Shown: positions 16,640 through 28,219, numbered from the stretch's first letter. The stretch is 64,000 bases of DNA from Streptomyces venezuelae (GCF_008642315.1 NZ_CP029192.1:8680001-8744000), one strand, 5' to 3'. Notes: a model not told the origin generated them from the sequence alone. Numbers and translations are program-made.

Positions 16640-18070
16640 TCAGCCGGCGAGCTGCAGGCCGAACTTCGCACCCTTCTCGGGGTCTCCGAGTTTCGCGGGC
16701 GCGAGCGTGCTCGCGCCGGTGGTGGTCAGGCCGCCCGTGGTGCCGTAGAGGTTCCACAGGGCGCCCGAATCGGTGAAGGTGCCGTCCTCGCCGGGGGCCG
16801 TGGCGGTCAGGTCGGCGTGGCCGTCCTTGTCGAGGTCGGTGAGGCGCACCTGGCGGCCGAAGTCGTCACCGCTCTCGGCGACGCCGGGCACTCCCGCGGT
16901 GGTCTGGTTGTAGGCGACGGCGCCCTTGCCGGTCATGCCGCCTTCGGCCTTGGACGCGCCCTTGAGGACGACGACCGCACCGGTGCCGGCAGCCGCGTCC
17001 AGGCTCTCGCCGGGGACGCCGACGGCGACCTCGGCCCTGCCGTCCCCGTCCACGTCGCCGGCGCTGAGGGAGGCGCCGAACGCGTCGTCGTCCTCGCTCG
17101 CCCCGGGGACGCCCGCGGTCGCCTGGGTGATGACCTTCTTGCGCGCGTCGGTCGGTCCCGCCGAGCTGCCGTACTGGATGGTGATGCTGCCCGGGTGGGA
17201 GTCGATGACTTCGGTGACGCTGCCGATGTCGCGGGTGATCAGGTCGCCGTACCCGTCGCCGTCGACGTCGCCGACGGTGCCGCTGTAGGCCGTGCCGAGC
17301 TTGGTGGAGGTGTGGCTGACGCCGCTGCGGCCGCCCTTGAAGAAGCGGGCGTCGTGCGTCATCTCCTCGAAGCCGTGCGTGCTGACGATGTCGTCGACGC
17401 CGTCGCCGGTCAGGTCGCCGGTGATGAAGGAGCGCAGGCCGGTGGGCCCGTCGCTCGTGACGACGCTGTCCTGGGACGCGGGCTTGCCGGCGCGGGTGAA
17501 CGGGCCGTACTCGACGGTCATCCCGGAGACGTCGGGGTCGTCGCTCGGTACGTCGTTGACGACCAGGTCGCGCTTGCCGTCGCCGTTGAAGTCACCCGTG
17601 GCGAACTCGGAGTTCGCATGCGGCAGGAGAGTGTCCGCGCCGGTCAGCCCGGCGGCAGAGCCCCACAGGACCGTGGCCTTGTTGCCGCTGTCGTCACCGC
17701 CGGTCACCAGCAGGTCGGTGTAGCCGTCGGCGTCGAGGTCGGCGGGAACCGTCTGGTAACCGAAGGCGAACGTGCCCTGGAGCTCGCCGGGGACGCCCGG
17801 GGTGGCTCGGCTGATGCGCTGGTGGGACTCGGTGCCGGGCCCGGATGCGGTGCCGTACACGATGGAGACGTAGCCCGCCTTCTCGACGCCGTCGACGGTG
17901 CCGTCCGGCGCGGAGACGGCCAGGTCGGCGTAACCGTCGTGGTTGAAGTCGACGACCGGGGTGCGGGGCGGCTGCGGGGCAGCGGCCGCGGTGCCGGCGG
18001 TGACGGAGACGGCAAGGGGTGCGGTCAGCGCTACGACGGCGATGGCGCTGATGAGTGTGCGGCGGGGCAC
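16640..18070 (-). CDS. secreted FG-GAP (integrin-like beta-propeller) protein
   Basis: A 476-residue exported protein. GTG 18070 with GGAGG upstream gives a signal peptide ending AGTAAAA near residue 34. Seven FG-GAP calcium-binding loops of the DxDxDG type follow: DFNHDGYADL, DLDADGYTDL, DFNGDGKRDL, DLTGDGVDDI, DVDGDGYGDL, DVDGDGRAEV and DLDKDGHADL. Seven loops fit one complete beta-propeller, as in integrin alpha heads and some secreted hydrolases; no catalytic domain is visible. The ending SALWNLYGTTGGLT... is common in Streptomyces members. Monocistronic; role in adhesion or carbohydrate binding is inference. Confidence 0.9.
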   Translation of the reverse strand: MPRRTLISAIAVVALTAPLAVSVTAGTAAAAPQPPRTPVVDFNHDGYADLAVSAPDGTVDGVEKAGYVSIVYGTASGPGTESHQRISRATPGVPGELQGTFAFGYQTVPADLDADGYTDLLVTGGDDSGNKATVLWGSAAGLTGADTLLPHANSEFATGDFNGDGKRDLVVNDVPSDDPDVSGMTVEYGPFTRAGKPASQDSVVTSDGPTGLRSFITGDLTGDGVDDIVSTHGFEEMTHDARFFKGGRSGVSHTSTKLGTAYSGTVGDVDGDGYGDLITRDIGSVTEVIDSHPGSITIQYGSSAGPTDARKKVITQATAGVPGASEDDDAFGASLSAGDVDGDGRAEVAVGVPGESLDAAAGTGAVVVLKGASKAEGGMTGKGAVAYNQTTAGVPGVAESGDDFGRQVRLTDLDKDGHADLTATAPGEDGTFTDSGALWNLYGTTGGLTTTGASTLAPAKLGDPEKGAKFGLQLAG

Positions 18071-18247
18071 GGGTCCTCCTGTCGGGAACGGCTGTGACGT
18101 GGGAGGAGACAGGCCCTTGGGGGCGAGGGTTGTATGCCTCGTGAACTCCGTTACGTGATCCAGACGTTTGACGTGCGACATCCGCTGTTCACGTGCTCCG
18201 GTGGGCAACTCGCCGAGCCCGGTGCCCCGGCCCCTCGCTTCACCGCT

Positions 18248-19300
18248 TCACCGCAAGAGCCGCGCCAGCGCGGTCATTTCCGCTTCGGGGTCCGCCACGG
18301 GGTGGATCACGAGCTCGTCGACTCCTGACTTCTCCAGCGCGTCGATCTGCCGCGTGATCTCGTCCCAGGTGCCGACCAGGCCGAACTTGTCCACCAGTGA
18401 GGGCACGACGAGGCCGCGGTCCTCGGCGGGGAGACGGCCGAGGTAGTCGCGGTACAGGGTGTGGTGGCGGTCGGGGGCGGTGGCGGTGGTGCCGCGCAGG
18501 TGGAGCAGGTGCTCGACGGCCGCGGACTCCTCCGGCGGGAGCGCCGCGCGGAAGGCGGGGTTCTCCACCGCGAGGATCAACGCGCTCACCGCGATGTGCC
18601 CCATCGCGTCCTTGACGGCCTGGCCGTAACGGTCCTCGCCGTCGCCGAGAACGTACAGGGATGAGATGAGGTACGAGGGCGGACGCTCGGCGTCGTACGC
18701 GGCTGTCGGCGTCGCTGCCGCCCGGCGGGCCTCGCCGAGAGCGGACCAGGCCGACGGGGCGTGCAGCGCGAAGGAGATCAGCCCCGTACCCAGGCGGCCG
18801 GCGATGGCGGCGACCTTCGGGCCGAACGCGGCCATCACGAACTCCACCGGGTCGTCGGTGTTGACGTAGCCGTCCGCGTGCAGGAAACGCACCCTGCTGG
18901 TCCGGGTCCCCTCGCGGTACTCGGTTTCGCGGCCGGCCGTGAGGTCCTGCAGGGCGCCCGTGAACGACTCCAGCTCCGCGAGCTTCGCAGGACGCATGCC
19001 CAGCGTTCGGCGTGCGGTGTTGCCGGTGCCGACTCCGCAGATGACGCGGCCGGGAGCAAGGGCGTTGAGACTGCCGAGCGCTGCCGCCGCGGCGGGCGCG
19101 GACCGCAGTGCCGGTGAGGTGACCCCGATGCCGAGCTTGATCCGGCCGGTGGCCTTGGCGCAGAGCGCGAGGCCGACGAACGGATCGCCGTGGACCATCG
19201 GAGTGTCGTACACCCAGAAACTGCTGAAGCCGAGTTCCTCCGCACGCGCGGCCAGACGCTCCAGACCCGGGCGCGCGCTCATGACGATGCCGGTCCGCAT
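18248..19300 (-). CDS. LLM-class (F420-dependent-type) oxidoreductase
   Basis: A 350-residue luciferase-like monooxygenase-family TIM barrel. RAEELGFSSFWVYDTPMVHGDP near the start, ALCAKATGRIKLGIGVTSP and the LNALAPGRVICGVGTGNTARRTLG flavin/F420-binding block identify the LLM class; in actinomycetes these mostly use cofactor F420. Substrate unknown. ATG 19300 follows GGGG. The gene is adjacent to, and in the same direction as, the GlxA-type regulator (62 bp apart), which may precede it on one transcript. Confidence 0.88.
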   Translation of the reverse strand: MRTGIVMSARPGLERLAARAEELGFSSFWVYDTPMVHGDPFVGLALCAKATGRIKLGIGVTSPALRSAPAAAAALGSLNALAPGRVICGVGTGNTARRTLGMRPAKLAELESFTGALQDLTAGRETEYREGTRTSRVRFLHADGYVNTDDPVEFVMAAFGPKVAAIAGRLGTGLISFALHAPSAWSALGEARRAAATPTAAYDAERPPSYLISSLYVLGDGEDRYGQAVKDAMGHIAVSALILAVENPAFRAALPPEESAAVEHLLHLRGTTATAPDRHHTLYRDYLGRLPAEDRGLVVPSLVDKFGLVGTWDEITRQIDALEKSGVDELVIHPVADPEAEMTALARLLR

Positions 19301-19361
19301 GCTGATCCCCTTCGCCGTTGCCGCTCCCACCGCAGTGGGCTTCACTGAACCTGCCTGCACC

Positions 19362-20363
19362 TCAAGGCAGTTGAGGTACTCGGAACCCGCGCCGGTATTC
19401 GCTCGGTGTCGTGTTGAGGCGGCGTCGGAACGCCCGCACCAACGTGTCCATGGTGCCGAAACCACAGTCGGACGCGATCCGTTCGAGCGTCGAGTCCGAG
19501 GATTCCAGGGCGTGGCGCGCCTTCTCCACCCGTACCGATTCGATGTACGCGTGCGGGGTCACGCCCAGTTCGGTCTTGAACAGGCGCGTCAGGTGCCGGT
19601 CGCTGACGTGCGCGTACTCGGCGAGGGCGGTCACGGTGAGCGGTTCGTCGATGTGGCGCAGGATGTGGTGGCGCAGGTCCTCGATGCGCCGGGTCGTGGA
19701 CACCTGGGTCAGCGGGACGCTGAACTGACTCTGCCCGCTGGGTCGTTTGAGGTACATGACCAGCTGGCGGGCCACCCGCAGCGCGACCGCCTCGCCGAGA
19801 TCGTCGGCGATCAGCGCCAGCGAGAGGTCGAGGCAGGCGCTGATGCCGGCCCCGGTCCACACGTTGTCCTCGCGGATGAAGATCGGGTCGGCGTCCACCT
19901 GGACCGCCGGGTGATCGGCGGCCAACTGCTGGGCGGTCGACCAGTGCGTGGTCGCCCGCTTGCCGTCCAACAAGCCCGCCGCCGCGAGGAGATGTGCGCC
20001 CACGCACACAGAGGTGATCCGGTGCGAGCGCCCGGCGAGGGCCTTCACCCACTCGACGAGCCGGGGTTCCACCAGGGGGTGTACGCGGCGTTCCTCGTCC
20101 ACCTCCACGGCGCCGGGCACCAGCAGCGTGTCGATGCTGCGGCGTGCGGCCTCCTCGAAGGTGACGTCGGGCAGGATGCGTACGCCCGCCCCCGTGGTGA
20201 CCGGTTCCATGGTCGCGGCGGCGAGCACGACCTCGTAGCCCGCCGCCTCGTCGGTCTCGCGCAGCGCCAGCGAGAACACCTCCGGGGGCCCGGTGACGTC
20301 GAGCAGGTCGACGCCGTCGAAGAGCACGATGACGATGAGCCGTCTCGCGGCGGATTGCGGCAC
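19362..20363 (-). CDS. GlxA-family AraC-type regulator with DJ-1/PfpI domain
   Basis: A 333-residue regulator: residues 8-180 are a DJ-1/PfpI (class I glutamine amidotransferase-like) domain (LIVIVLFDGVDLLDVTGP; ITSVCVGAHLLAAAGLLDG with the nucleophile-elbow Cys), and residues 230-325 are an AraC double helix-turn-helix (HVSDRHLTRLFKTELG; IASDCGFGTMDTLVRAFRR). GTG 20363 follows GGGAG. It is divergent from two isochorismatase-like genes 173 bp away, so it probably activates them; the DJ-1-type domain likely senses a small ligand. Confidence 0.92.
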   Translation of the reverse strand: MPQSAARRLIVIVLFDGVDLLDVTGPPEVFSLALRETDEAAGYEVVLAAATMEPVTTGAGVRILPDVTFEEAARRSIDTLLVPGAVEVDEERRVHPLVEPRLVEWVKALAGRSHRITSVCVGAHLLAAAGLLDGKRATTHWSTAQQLAADHPAVQVDADPIFIREDNVWTGAGISACLDLSLALIADDLGEAVALRVARQLVMYLKRPSGQSQFSVPLTQVSTTRRIEDLRHHILRHIDEPLTVTALAEYAHVSDRHLTRLFKTELGVTPHAYIESVRVEKARHALESSDSTLERIASDCGFGTMDTLVRAFRRRLNTTPSEYRRGFRVPQLP

Positions 20364-20536
20364 GGGTCTCCCTGGTCGGGTGGGCCTTGCAGACCGACTC
20401 TGGCGTGTCTGGATCTGCAGGTTACACGTCATTGCCGACCTGTCGGCGTCGTCATAGCGTGATCGACGTAGCTCGACGGAACACCGCGAACTGCACATCC
20501 CACGTAATTCCGCGTAACCCTGAAGGTGGTTCCCCC

Positions 20537-21121
20537 ATGTCCAGAACGACGCTGCGCGAGCTCAACGGCTTCGACCAGACGCCCGCGAAGCTGGCCGACG
20601 CGACGCTGATCCTGATCGATTTCCAGAACACCTACACCCAGGGCGTCATGGAACTCGACGGCTGGGAGCAGTCCCTCGACGCCGCCGCGCAGCTGCTGGC
20701 ACGGGCCCGCGAGGCCGGCACGCGCGTCGTGCACGTCATCAACGACGGCGGCGAGGGCACCCCGTACGACATCCGTGCCGAGATCGGCAGCATCCACCCC
20801 AAGGTCGCGCCTCGCGAGGGCGAGCCGGTCGTCGTCAAGCAGGCCCCGAACGCGTTCGTCGGCACCGACCTCGACACGCACCTCAAGGAGGGTCAGGACG
20901 TCGTCATCGCCGGCTGGATGACGCACATGTGCGTGGCGTTCACCGCGCAGGGCGCGTTCCTGAACGGCAACCGCCCCACCGTCGTCGCCGAAGCCACCGC
21001 GACCCGTTCCCTCCCCGTCACCGGCACCGACCTCGACGCCCGCCAGGTGCACGACAGTGCCTTGGCCACCATCGCCGACCTGTACGGAGTCGTGGTCGCC
21101 ACGCAGAAGGAGATCGTCTGA
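20537..21121 (+). CDS. isochorismatase-like cysteine hydrolase (cytoplasmic)
   Basis: A 194-residue isochorismatase-superfamily hydrolase. The expected catalytic triad is visible: Asp28 (LILIDFQNTY), Lys101 (VVVKQAPNAF) and Cys132 (GWMTHMCVAF), with the cis-peptide turn GWMT before it. Such enzymes split amides or isochorismate-type ethers. ATG 20537 follows GAAGGTGG. Its stop overlaps the next gene's ATG (TGATG), and the next gene encodes a close paralogue with an export signal. Probably under the divergent GlxA-type regulator. Confidence 0.9.
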   Translation: MSRTTLRELNGFDQTPAKLADATLILIDFQNTYTQGVMELDGWEQSLDAAAQLLARAREAGTRVVHVINDGGEGTPYDIRAEIGSIHPKVAPREGEPVVVKQAPNAFVGTDLDTHLKEGQDVVIAGWMTHMCVAFTAQGAFLNGNRPTVVAEATATRSLPVTGTDLDARQVHDSALATIADLYGVVVATQKEIV

Positions 21122-21888
21122 TGCCGGCCACGCTGCCCAAACTGCTCCGTCCGGCCGCCGCCCTGGGCGCCGCCGCCGTGCTCGCCGCCACGCTCACGGC
21201 GTGCGGCGGAAGTTCCGAGGCCGCCACGCGCACCGACAGCCGTGACCAGCGCAACGAGAAGAGCCACGACAAGGACGACAACCGTGGCAAGGGCAAGAAC
21301 CACGCCAAGGACACCACGACGCTGCGTCAGCTGATGAAGCTGGACGAGACGCCCGCGAAGCTGTCCGACGCGACGTTGATCCTGGTCGACTACCAGAACG
21401 TGTACACCGACGGCACGATGGAGCTCACGGGCTGGCGCGACGCGGTCAAGAACACCAAGACCCTCCTGGAGCGTGCCCGCAGGGAGCACACGCCCGTCAT
21501 CCACATCGTGGAGAAGGGCTACGACCTCAAGTCGAAGGCGGGCCAGATCATCCCGGCCCTCAAGCCGGCCAAGGGGGAGACCGTCGTCGAGAAGGCCGTC
21601 CCCAACGGCTTCCATGACACCGACCTCGCCGCCGAGCTCAAGAAGACCGGCCGCAAGAACGTGATCATCTCCGGCTTCATGACCCACATGTGCACGCTCT
21701 TCACCGCCGAGGGCGCCGTGTACAACGGCTACGACCCGACCGTGGTCGGCGACGCCTCGGCGACCCGCCCGCTCCCGGTCAACGGCAACCCTCGGGGCAT
21801 CCCCGCCCGGCAGGTCCACGAGAGTGCCCTCGCCACGATCCAGGACCGCTTCGGCGTCGTGGTTCCCAAGCAGCGCGATCTCAAGTAG
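21121..21888 (+). CDS. lipoprotein-anchored isochorismatase-like hydrolase
   Basis: A 255-residue paralogue of the gene just upstream. The first 28 residues are a lipoprotein signal with lipobox LTAC (Cys28), followed by a charged linker of about 35 residues (many Lys, Asp, Arg) and the complete hydrolase domain with Asp90, Lys158 and Cys191. Export of an isochorismatase-fold enzyme is unusual, because most act in the cytoplasm. The two genes overlap by one base, so they are made together: one copy inside and one tethered outside, presumably on the same class of substrate. Confidence 0.9.
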   Translation: MPATLPKLLRPAAALGAAAVLAATLTACGGSSEAATRTDSRDQRNEKSHDKDDNRGKGKNHAKDTTTLRQLMKLDETPAKLSDATLILVDYQNVYTDGTMELTGWRDAVKNTKTLLERARREHTPVIHIVEKGYDLKSKAGQIIPALKPAKGETVVEKAVPNGFHDTDLAAELKKTGRKNVIISGFMTHMCTLFTAEGAVYNGYDPTVVGDASATRPLPVNGNPRGIPARQVHESALATIQDRFGVVVPKQRDLK

Positions 21889-21902
21889 TTCGCGTGAGCT
21901 GC

Positions 21903-21953
21903 GGCAGGGAAGGGGATGGGCCGGGGCCGGGGCTGCCCATGCTCTTCCCTGCC
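21903..21953. terminator. hairpin between convergent genes
   Basis: GGCAGGGAAG pairs with CTTCCCTGCC, with further pairing inside (GATGGGC/GCCCATG). It starts 15 bp after the lipoprotein hydrolase stop and ends 15 bp before the convergent small gene's stop, so it may serve both. Confidence 0.65.
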
Positions 21954-21967
21954 CTGCGGGCGGCCGG

Positions 21968-22195
21968 TTACGAAGCTGCGGTGTACTGCGCCTGTGCGGG
22001 GGCCGCTTCCACCGTGTCCACGTGAACGACCTCGGCGGGACCGGGCGCGACCACCAGGAAGGCGTCGGTGGCGAGATCCATGACGACCTCGGCCGCTCGC
22101 CCCTGTGAGCGGAGGCGCGCCGCGAGTTCTTCGGCGGGCCAGGAGCCGCGGGGGGATCCCGCCGGAAACGTTCCCAGTACCTGGGCATGCTTCAT
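21968..22195 (-). CDS. small hypothetical protein
   Basis: A 75-residue protein with a good ribosome site (GGAGG eight bases before ATG 22195) and strong G/C codon-end bias. Sequence starts MKHAQVLGTFPAGSPRGSW, continues with EELAARLRSQGRAAEVVMDLATDAFLVV, and ends Ala-rich. The middle looks like one helix followed by two beta strands. No family recognised. Confidence 0.65.
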   Translation of the reverse strand: MKHAQVLGTFPAGSPRGSWPAEELAARLRSQGRAAEVVMDLATDAFLVVAPGPAEVVHVDTVEAAPAQAQYTAAS

Positions 22196-22433
22196 TGCTC
22201 GCACCTCCACACAGAGTAAGTACGGCCACTCGGCGCGGCAGCCGTCTCATCAACCGTCTGCCCCTGGATGCGCGTTGCACTCACCAGTGGGCGAAGTGGC
22301 GAGCCGTTCGCTGTTCGCCGCGGGCGGCGGGACGGCCGCACCACACCCCGGGCACATGCCCGAGGGCGTACTTCCCGCAGGACGGGGCAGACGGGCGCTG
22401 CAGAGATCGCCCTGCCCACCTCAAGGAGAAGTG

Positions 22434-22679
22434 ATGATCGCCCCGGCGGAGAACACGTTGCGCACGGTGCTGGCGCGTTTCGCGCACGCACGCATCGAGC
22501 ACGACATTCGCCCCACCGGCGCCACCTCCCGCGCACTGGAAGACGTCAGCTACACGCTGTGCGTGATGACCGATTGCCAGGACATCGGCCGGGCTCTGGA
22601 CACAGCCGACTCGTTGCTGGCGGCGGGCTGCAGCCGTCGTCCGGGCGCCGGACAGCGCGACAAGGCCCTCGCCGCGTAA
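22434..22679 (+). CDS. DUF5133-like small protein
   Basis: An 81-residue protein. AAGGAG sits five bases before ATG 22434. The stretch SRALEDVSYTLCVMTDCQDIGRALDTADSLL resembles the C-terminal block of DUF5133 proteins of Streptomyces (a helix, a conserved YTLCV strand-helix, and an ANTAR-like helical ending). Function unknown. It stands alone between a convergent-divergent neighbour and the gene-free run before the xanthine dehydrogenase operon. Confidence 0.6.
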   Translation: MIAPAENTLRTVLARFAHARIEHDIRPTGATSRALEDVSYTLCVMTDCQDIGRALDTADSLLAAGCSRRPGAGQRDKALAA

Positions 22680-22990
22680 CTCGACCGGCGGTTGTCGTGC
22701 CTGCGCGTACCCAGGTTGCGTGCCGCGTGCTGCGCCTCGGCTGATCGGTCGGTTCACCGCGGGGTCACGGACCACGCGCCGGGGCCGCCGACGCGCTCGT
22801 AGTCGTCCGTGGTCGTCGAACTCGCCGTTTGCCATGCTCTTGTTGCCGCACTCCATCGGAACATGGGCTCTGCCTTTCCCGGACCCTGCAGGCGCCACGC
22901 CGATGCCCGGCCGGGACCGAGCGGCGGTCTCCCCGGGCCGTCACGGCGGCGGATTGCCGCCGGAGAGGGCCCCGTACCGAAGCCACCCCC
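22680..22990. other. 311-bp stretch without a supported gene
   Basis: Lies between the DUF5133-like gene and the promoter of the xanthine dehydrogenase operon. No frame with a convincing start, ribosome site and codon bias. Confidence 0.4.
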
Positions 22991-23019
22991 TTGACCTGCG
23001 TGAAGCAAGTCACTACCTT
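22991..23019 (+). promoter_or_regulatory. promoter candidate for the xanthine dehydrogenase operon
   Basis: TTGACC, a 17-base spacer and TACCTT: a near-consensus housekeeping-type promoter with the ideal spacing. The spacer includes GAAGCAAGTCAC. It lies about 340 bp before the first structural gene, with two short leader frames in between. Confidence 0.6.
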
Positions 23020-23022
23020 GCG

Positions 23023-23103
23023 ATGACACTGACCCGCGCCGCGGCATGGACTCGCGGCACGGACCTAGTGGCACGGGCCCAAGGCACCGACTCACAGCAC
23101 TGA
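23023..23103 (+). CDS. leader ORF candidate 1 (26 aa) of the xdh operon
   Basis: ATG four bases after the -10 hexamer, so the transcript could be leaderless; reads 26 codons (MTLTRAAAWTRG...) and stops at 23103. No ribosome site. Position is the main argument. Confidence 0.25.
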   Translation: MTLTRAAAWTRGTDLVARAQGTDSQH

Positions 23104-23133
23104 TCCACCGCACGGAACGGAGGCGACCCGCAG

Positions 23134-23211
23134 ATGTACACCAGCTCTGACCTCGGTCGCCTCGCCCAGTGCACCGCCTGGGTCCCGGGCCGGATCGCGC
23201 ACGGCTGCTGA
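23134..23211 (+). CDS. leader ORF candidate 2 (25 aa) of the xdh operon
   Basis: ATG 23134 has GGAGG eight bases upstream, the best ribosome site in the leader region. It encodes 25 residues (MYTSSDLGRLAQCTAW..., ending with Cys) and stops about 145 bp before the first structural gene. Could be a regulatory leader peptide; unproven. Confidence 0.4.
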   Translation: MYTSSDLGRLAQCTAWVPGRIAHGC

Positions 23212-23355
23212 GCACGCCGTCCTGATGTGCCCCTTCGCGGCACGTCCCGGTTCTCCTCTCCTTCTCCTCACCATGTTTCGGCACGTCGCTGTCCCGTGCC
23301 CTCCCGCGCCCGCCTCTGCCGTGAGGCGCGTCTGAACACAGAAAGCTGCCTGAAA

Positions 23356-24902
23356 TTGGCGAACACGACATCGACCGATCGCGCACCGGAACGGCTGCCC
23401 GGCGCCGTGTCAGAGGCGCGGATCACGGTCAACGGGAACGAGACACCGCTCTCGCCTGCCGCGCCCCACACGACAGCGCTGGACTTCCTGCGCGAGCGCG
23501 GCCTCACCGGCACCAAGGAGGGCTGTGCCGAGGGTGAGTGCGGCGCCTGCTCGGTGATGGTGGCCAGGCCCGGCGTGCACAAGCCCACCGACTGGGTCGC
23601 GGTCAACGCCTGCCTGGTCCCCGCCGCCGCACTCGACGGGCAGGAGATCATCACCTCCGAGGGCCTCGCCACGGCGGGGGAGCCCGGCACGATGCCCTCG
23701 CTGCACCCCGTACAGGAGGAGATGGCGGTTCGCGGCGGTTCCCAGTGCGGATACTGCACACCGGGGTTCGTCTGCAGCATGGCCGCGGAGTACTACCGTC
23801 CGGGCCGCTGCCAGCACACCCCCGACCTCGAGCACACCCCCGGTCCCGAGGCCAACGGCGACTCCGACCCCGAGCACGGCCCCAACGGCTTCGACCTGCA
23901 CGCCCTGAGCGGAAACCTGTGCCGCTGCACGGGCTACCGCCCCATCCGCGACGCCGCGTTCGCCGTCGGCGCGCCCGCCGAGGGCGACCCGCTGGCCCAT
24001 CGCCGGGAGCAGGCCCCGCCCGCACCCGTCGCCACCGAGTACACCCGGGACGGCGCCACGTTCCTGCGCAGGGACACCCTGGACGAGACGTTGCGGCTGC
24101 TGCGCGAGCGGCCCGACGCCGTCGTCGTCGCCGGATCCACCGACTGGGGCGTCGAGGTCAACATCCGCTCCCGCAGGGCCGATTGCGTGGTCGCCATCGA
24201 CCGGCTGCCCGAACTGCGGGAGCTGCGCGTCGAGCCCGGCCACCTCGACATCGGGGCCGGGCTGACGCTCACGGAGATCGAGCGTCGCCTGGGCGGAGAC
24301 GTACCCGCCGTTCCGCTGCTCGCCGATCTCTTCCCGCAGTTCGCGTCCCGGCTCATCCGCAACGGCGCCACTCTCGGCGGCAACCTGGGCACCGGCTCGC
24401 CCATCGGCGACAGCCCGCCGGTGCTGCTCGCGCTCGACGCGTCGCTGGTGCTCGCCGATGCCGACGGTGAGCGCGTGGTCCCGCTCGCGGAGTACTTCAC
24501 CGGGTACCGGCAGAGCGTCCGCCGCCCCGGCGAGCTGATCCGGGCGGTCCGCGTTCCACTGCCGCTGTCGCCGGTCACGGCCTTCCACAAGATCGCCAAG
24601 CGGCGCTTCGACGACATCTCCAGTGTCGCGGTCGCCTTCGCGCTCGACATCGAGGACGGGACCGTACGCAAGGCACGCATCGGTCTGGGGGGCGTGGCCG
24701 CGACCCCCATCCGCTCCCTCGCCACGGAGGCCGCCCTCGAAGGCAAGCCGTGGTCGGCGGAGACCGTCGAGGCAGCCGCCCGGGTGCTGCGCGGGGAAGG
24801 CACCCCGATGAGCGACCACCGCGCCAGCGCCCTCTACCGTTCCGCGATGCTCGGCCAGAGCCTGCTCAAGCTGCACGCACAAACCACCGAGGCGGTCCCC
24901 TC

Positions 24903-24906
<4 letters not shown>
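23356..24906 (+). CDS. xdhA: xanthine dehydrogenase small subunit (2Fe-2S and FAD domains fused)
   Basis: About 516 residues. The N-terminal plant-type [2Fe-2S] domain has Cys57, Cys62, Cys65 and Cys86 (GCAEGECGACS...NAC); a second cluster follows with GSQCGYCTPGF near 130 and LCRCTGYRP near 189. After residue 230 comes the FAD domain (VVAGSTDWGVEVN; NGATLGGNLGTGSPIGDSPP). Electrons pass from the molybdenum subunit through both clusters to FAD. Between the two halves of the second cluster domain lies an unusual acidic insert of about 25 residues with HTPDLEHTPGPE repeats. The start is uncertain: TTG 23356 or GTG 23407. It overlaps the next gene by four bases. Confidence 0.9.
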
Positions 24907-27377
<2,471 letters not shown>

Positions 27378-27378
27378 C

Positions 27379-28188
27379 ATGACGTGGATCGCCGCGGTCG
27401 CGCGGTTGCGGGCGCGCCGGGAGTCCGGCGTGCTGGTGACCGTCGCGACCGTGCGCGGTCACGCCCCGCGCGAGGCCGGAGCCAAGCTCGTCGTCGGGCA
27501 CCGCGAGACATGGGGCTCGATCGGCGGCGGCAACGTGGAGGCCGTCGCGATCGACCGCGCACGCGAGCTGCTCGTCGCGGCCAAGGCGGAGCCGGAGCTG
27601 ATGGATTTCGCCCTGAACGACAAGGTGACCAACCAGCACGGCGTGCAGTGCTGCGGCGGCACGGTCTCCATCCTGCTCGAACCGCTGCCGGTCGTAAGGG
27701 CGGTGGCGATCTTCGGCGTCGGCCACGTCGGCCTGGAACTGGCACGGATCCTGGCCCGCCAGGACCTCGACCTGCACCTGATCGACAGCCGAGCCGACAC
27801 GCTCACGGACGCCCGGCTCGACGCGCTGTCGGACGCGGTGGCACAGGTGCACGTCCACCACACGCCGCTGCTGCCGGAGGAGATCCTGGACGACCTGCCC
27901 GCCGGCACGCACATCCTGATCATGACCCACGACCACGCCGAGGACGCGGCCCTCTGCGACGCCGCCCTGCGCACGACACACCTCGGCTCCGTGGGCCTGA
28001 TCGGCTCGGCGGCCAAATGGGCACGCTTCCGCAAACGCCTGGCCACCGAGGGCGGCCACGACGACACCACGATCGACCGCATCAAGACCCCGATCGGCCT
28101 GACCGACATCACGGGCAAGGAGCCCGCGACGATCGCGGTGAGTGTGGCGGCGGATTTGTTGCTGGCTTTCGAGAGCGTGGGGGAGTAG
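27379..28188 (+). CDS. xdhC: XdhC molybdenum-cofactor sulfurylation/insertion chaperone
   Basis: A 269-residue XdhC/CoxI-family protein. The N-terminal XdhC domain has the ESGVLVTVATVRGHAPREAGAKL start and the GSIGGGNVE and HGVQCCGGTV cysteine block; the C-terminal Rossmann domain has FGVGHVGLELARIL near 113 and the LIGSAAKWARFRKRL block. Family members bind the molybdenum cofactor and deliver its sulfurated form to the XdhB subunit. It starts one base after the xdhB stop region, so all three genes form one operon. Full length; the next gene downstream is broken. Confidence 0.92.
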   Translation: MTWIAAVARLRARRESGVLVTVATVRGHAPREAGAKLVVGHRETWGSIGGGNVEAVAIDRARELLVAAKAEPELMDFALNDKVTNQHGVQCCGGTVSILLEPLPVVRAVAIFGVGHVGLELARILARQDLDLHLIDSRADTLTDARLDALSDAVAQVHVHHTPLLPEEILDDLPAGTHILIMTHDHAEDAALCDAALRTTHLGSVGLIGSAAKWARFRKRLATEGGHDDTTIDRIKTPIGLTDITGKEPATIAVSVAADLLLAFESVGE

Positions 28189-28219
28189 TCGCGGGCGAGG
28201 CGGGGCCTACGCTGCGTAC

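Noticed and set aside
16817..18097. 426-codon frame opposite the FG-GAP gene
   Set aside because: Low-complexity Val/Ala/Gly/Asp translation, a shadow of the calcium-loop repeats.
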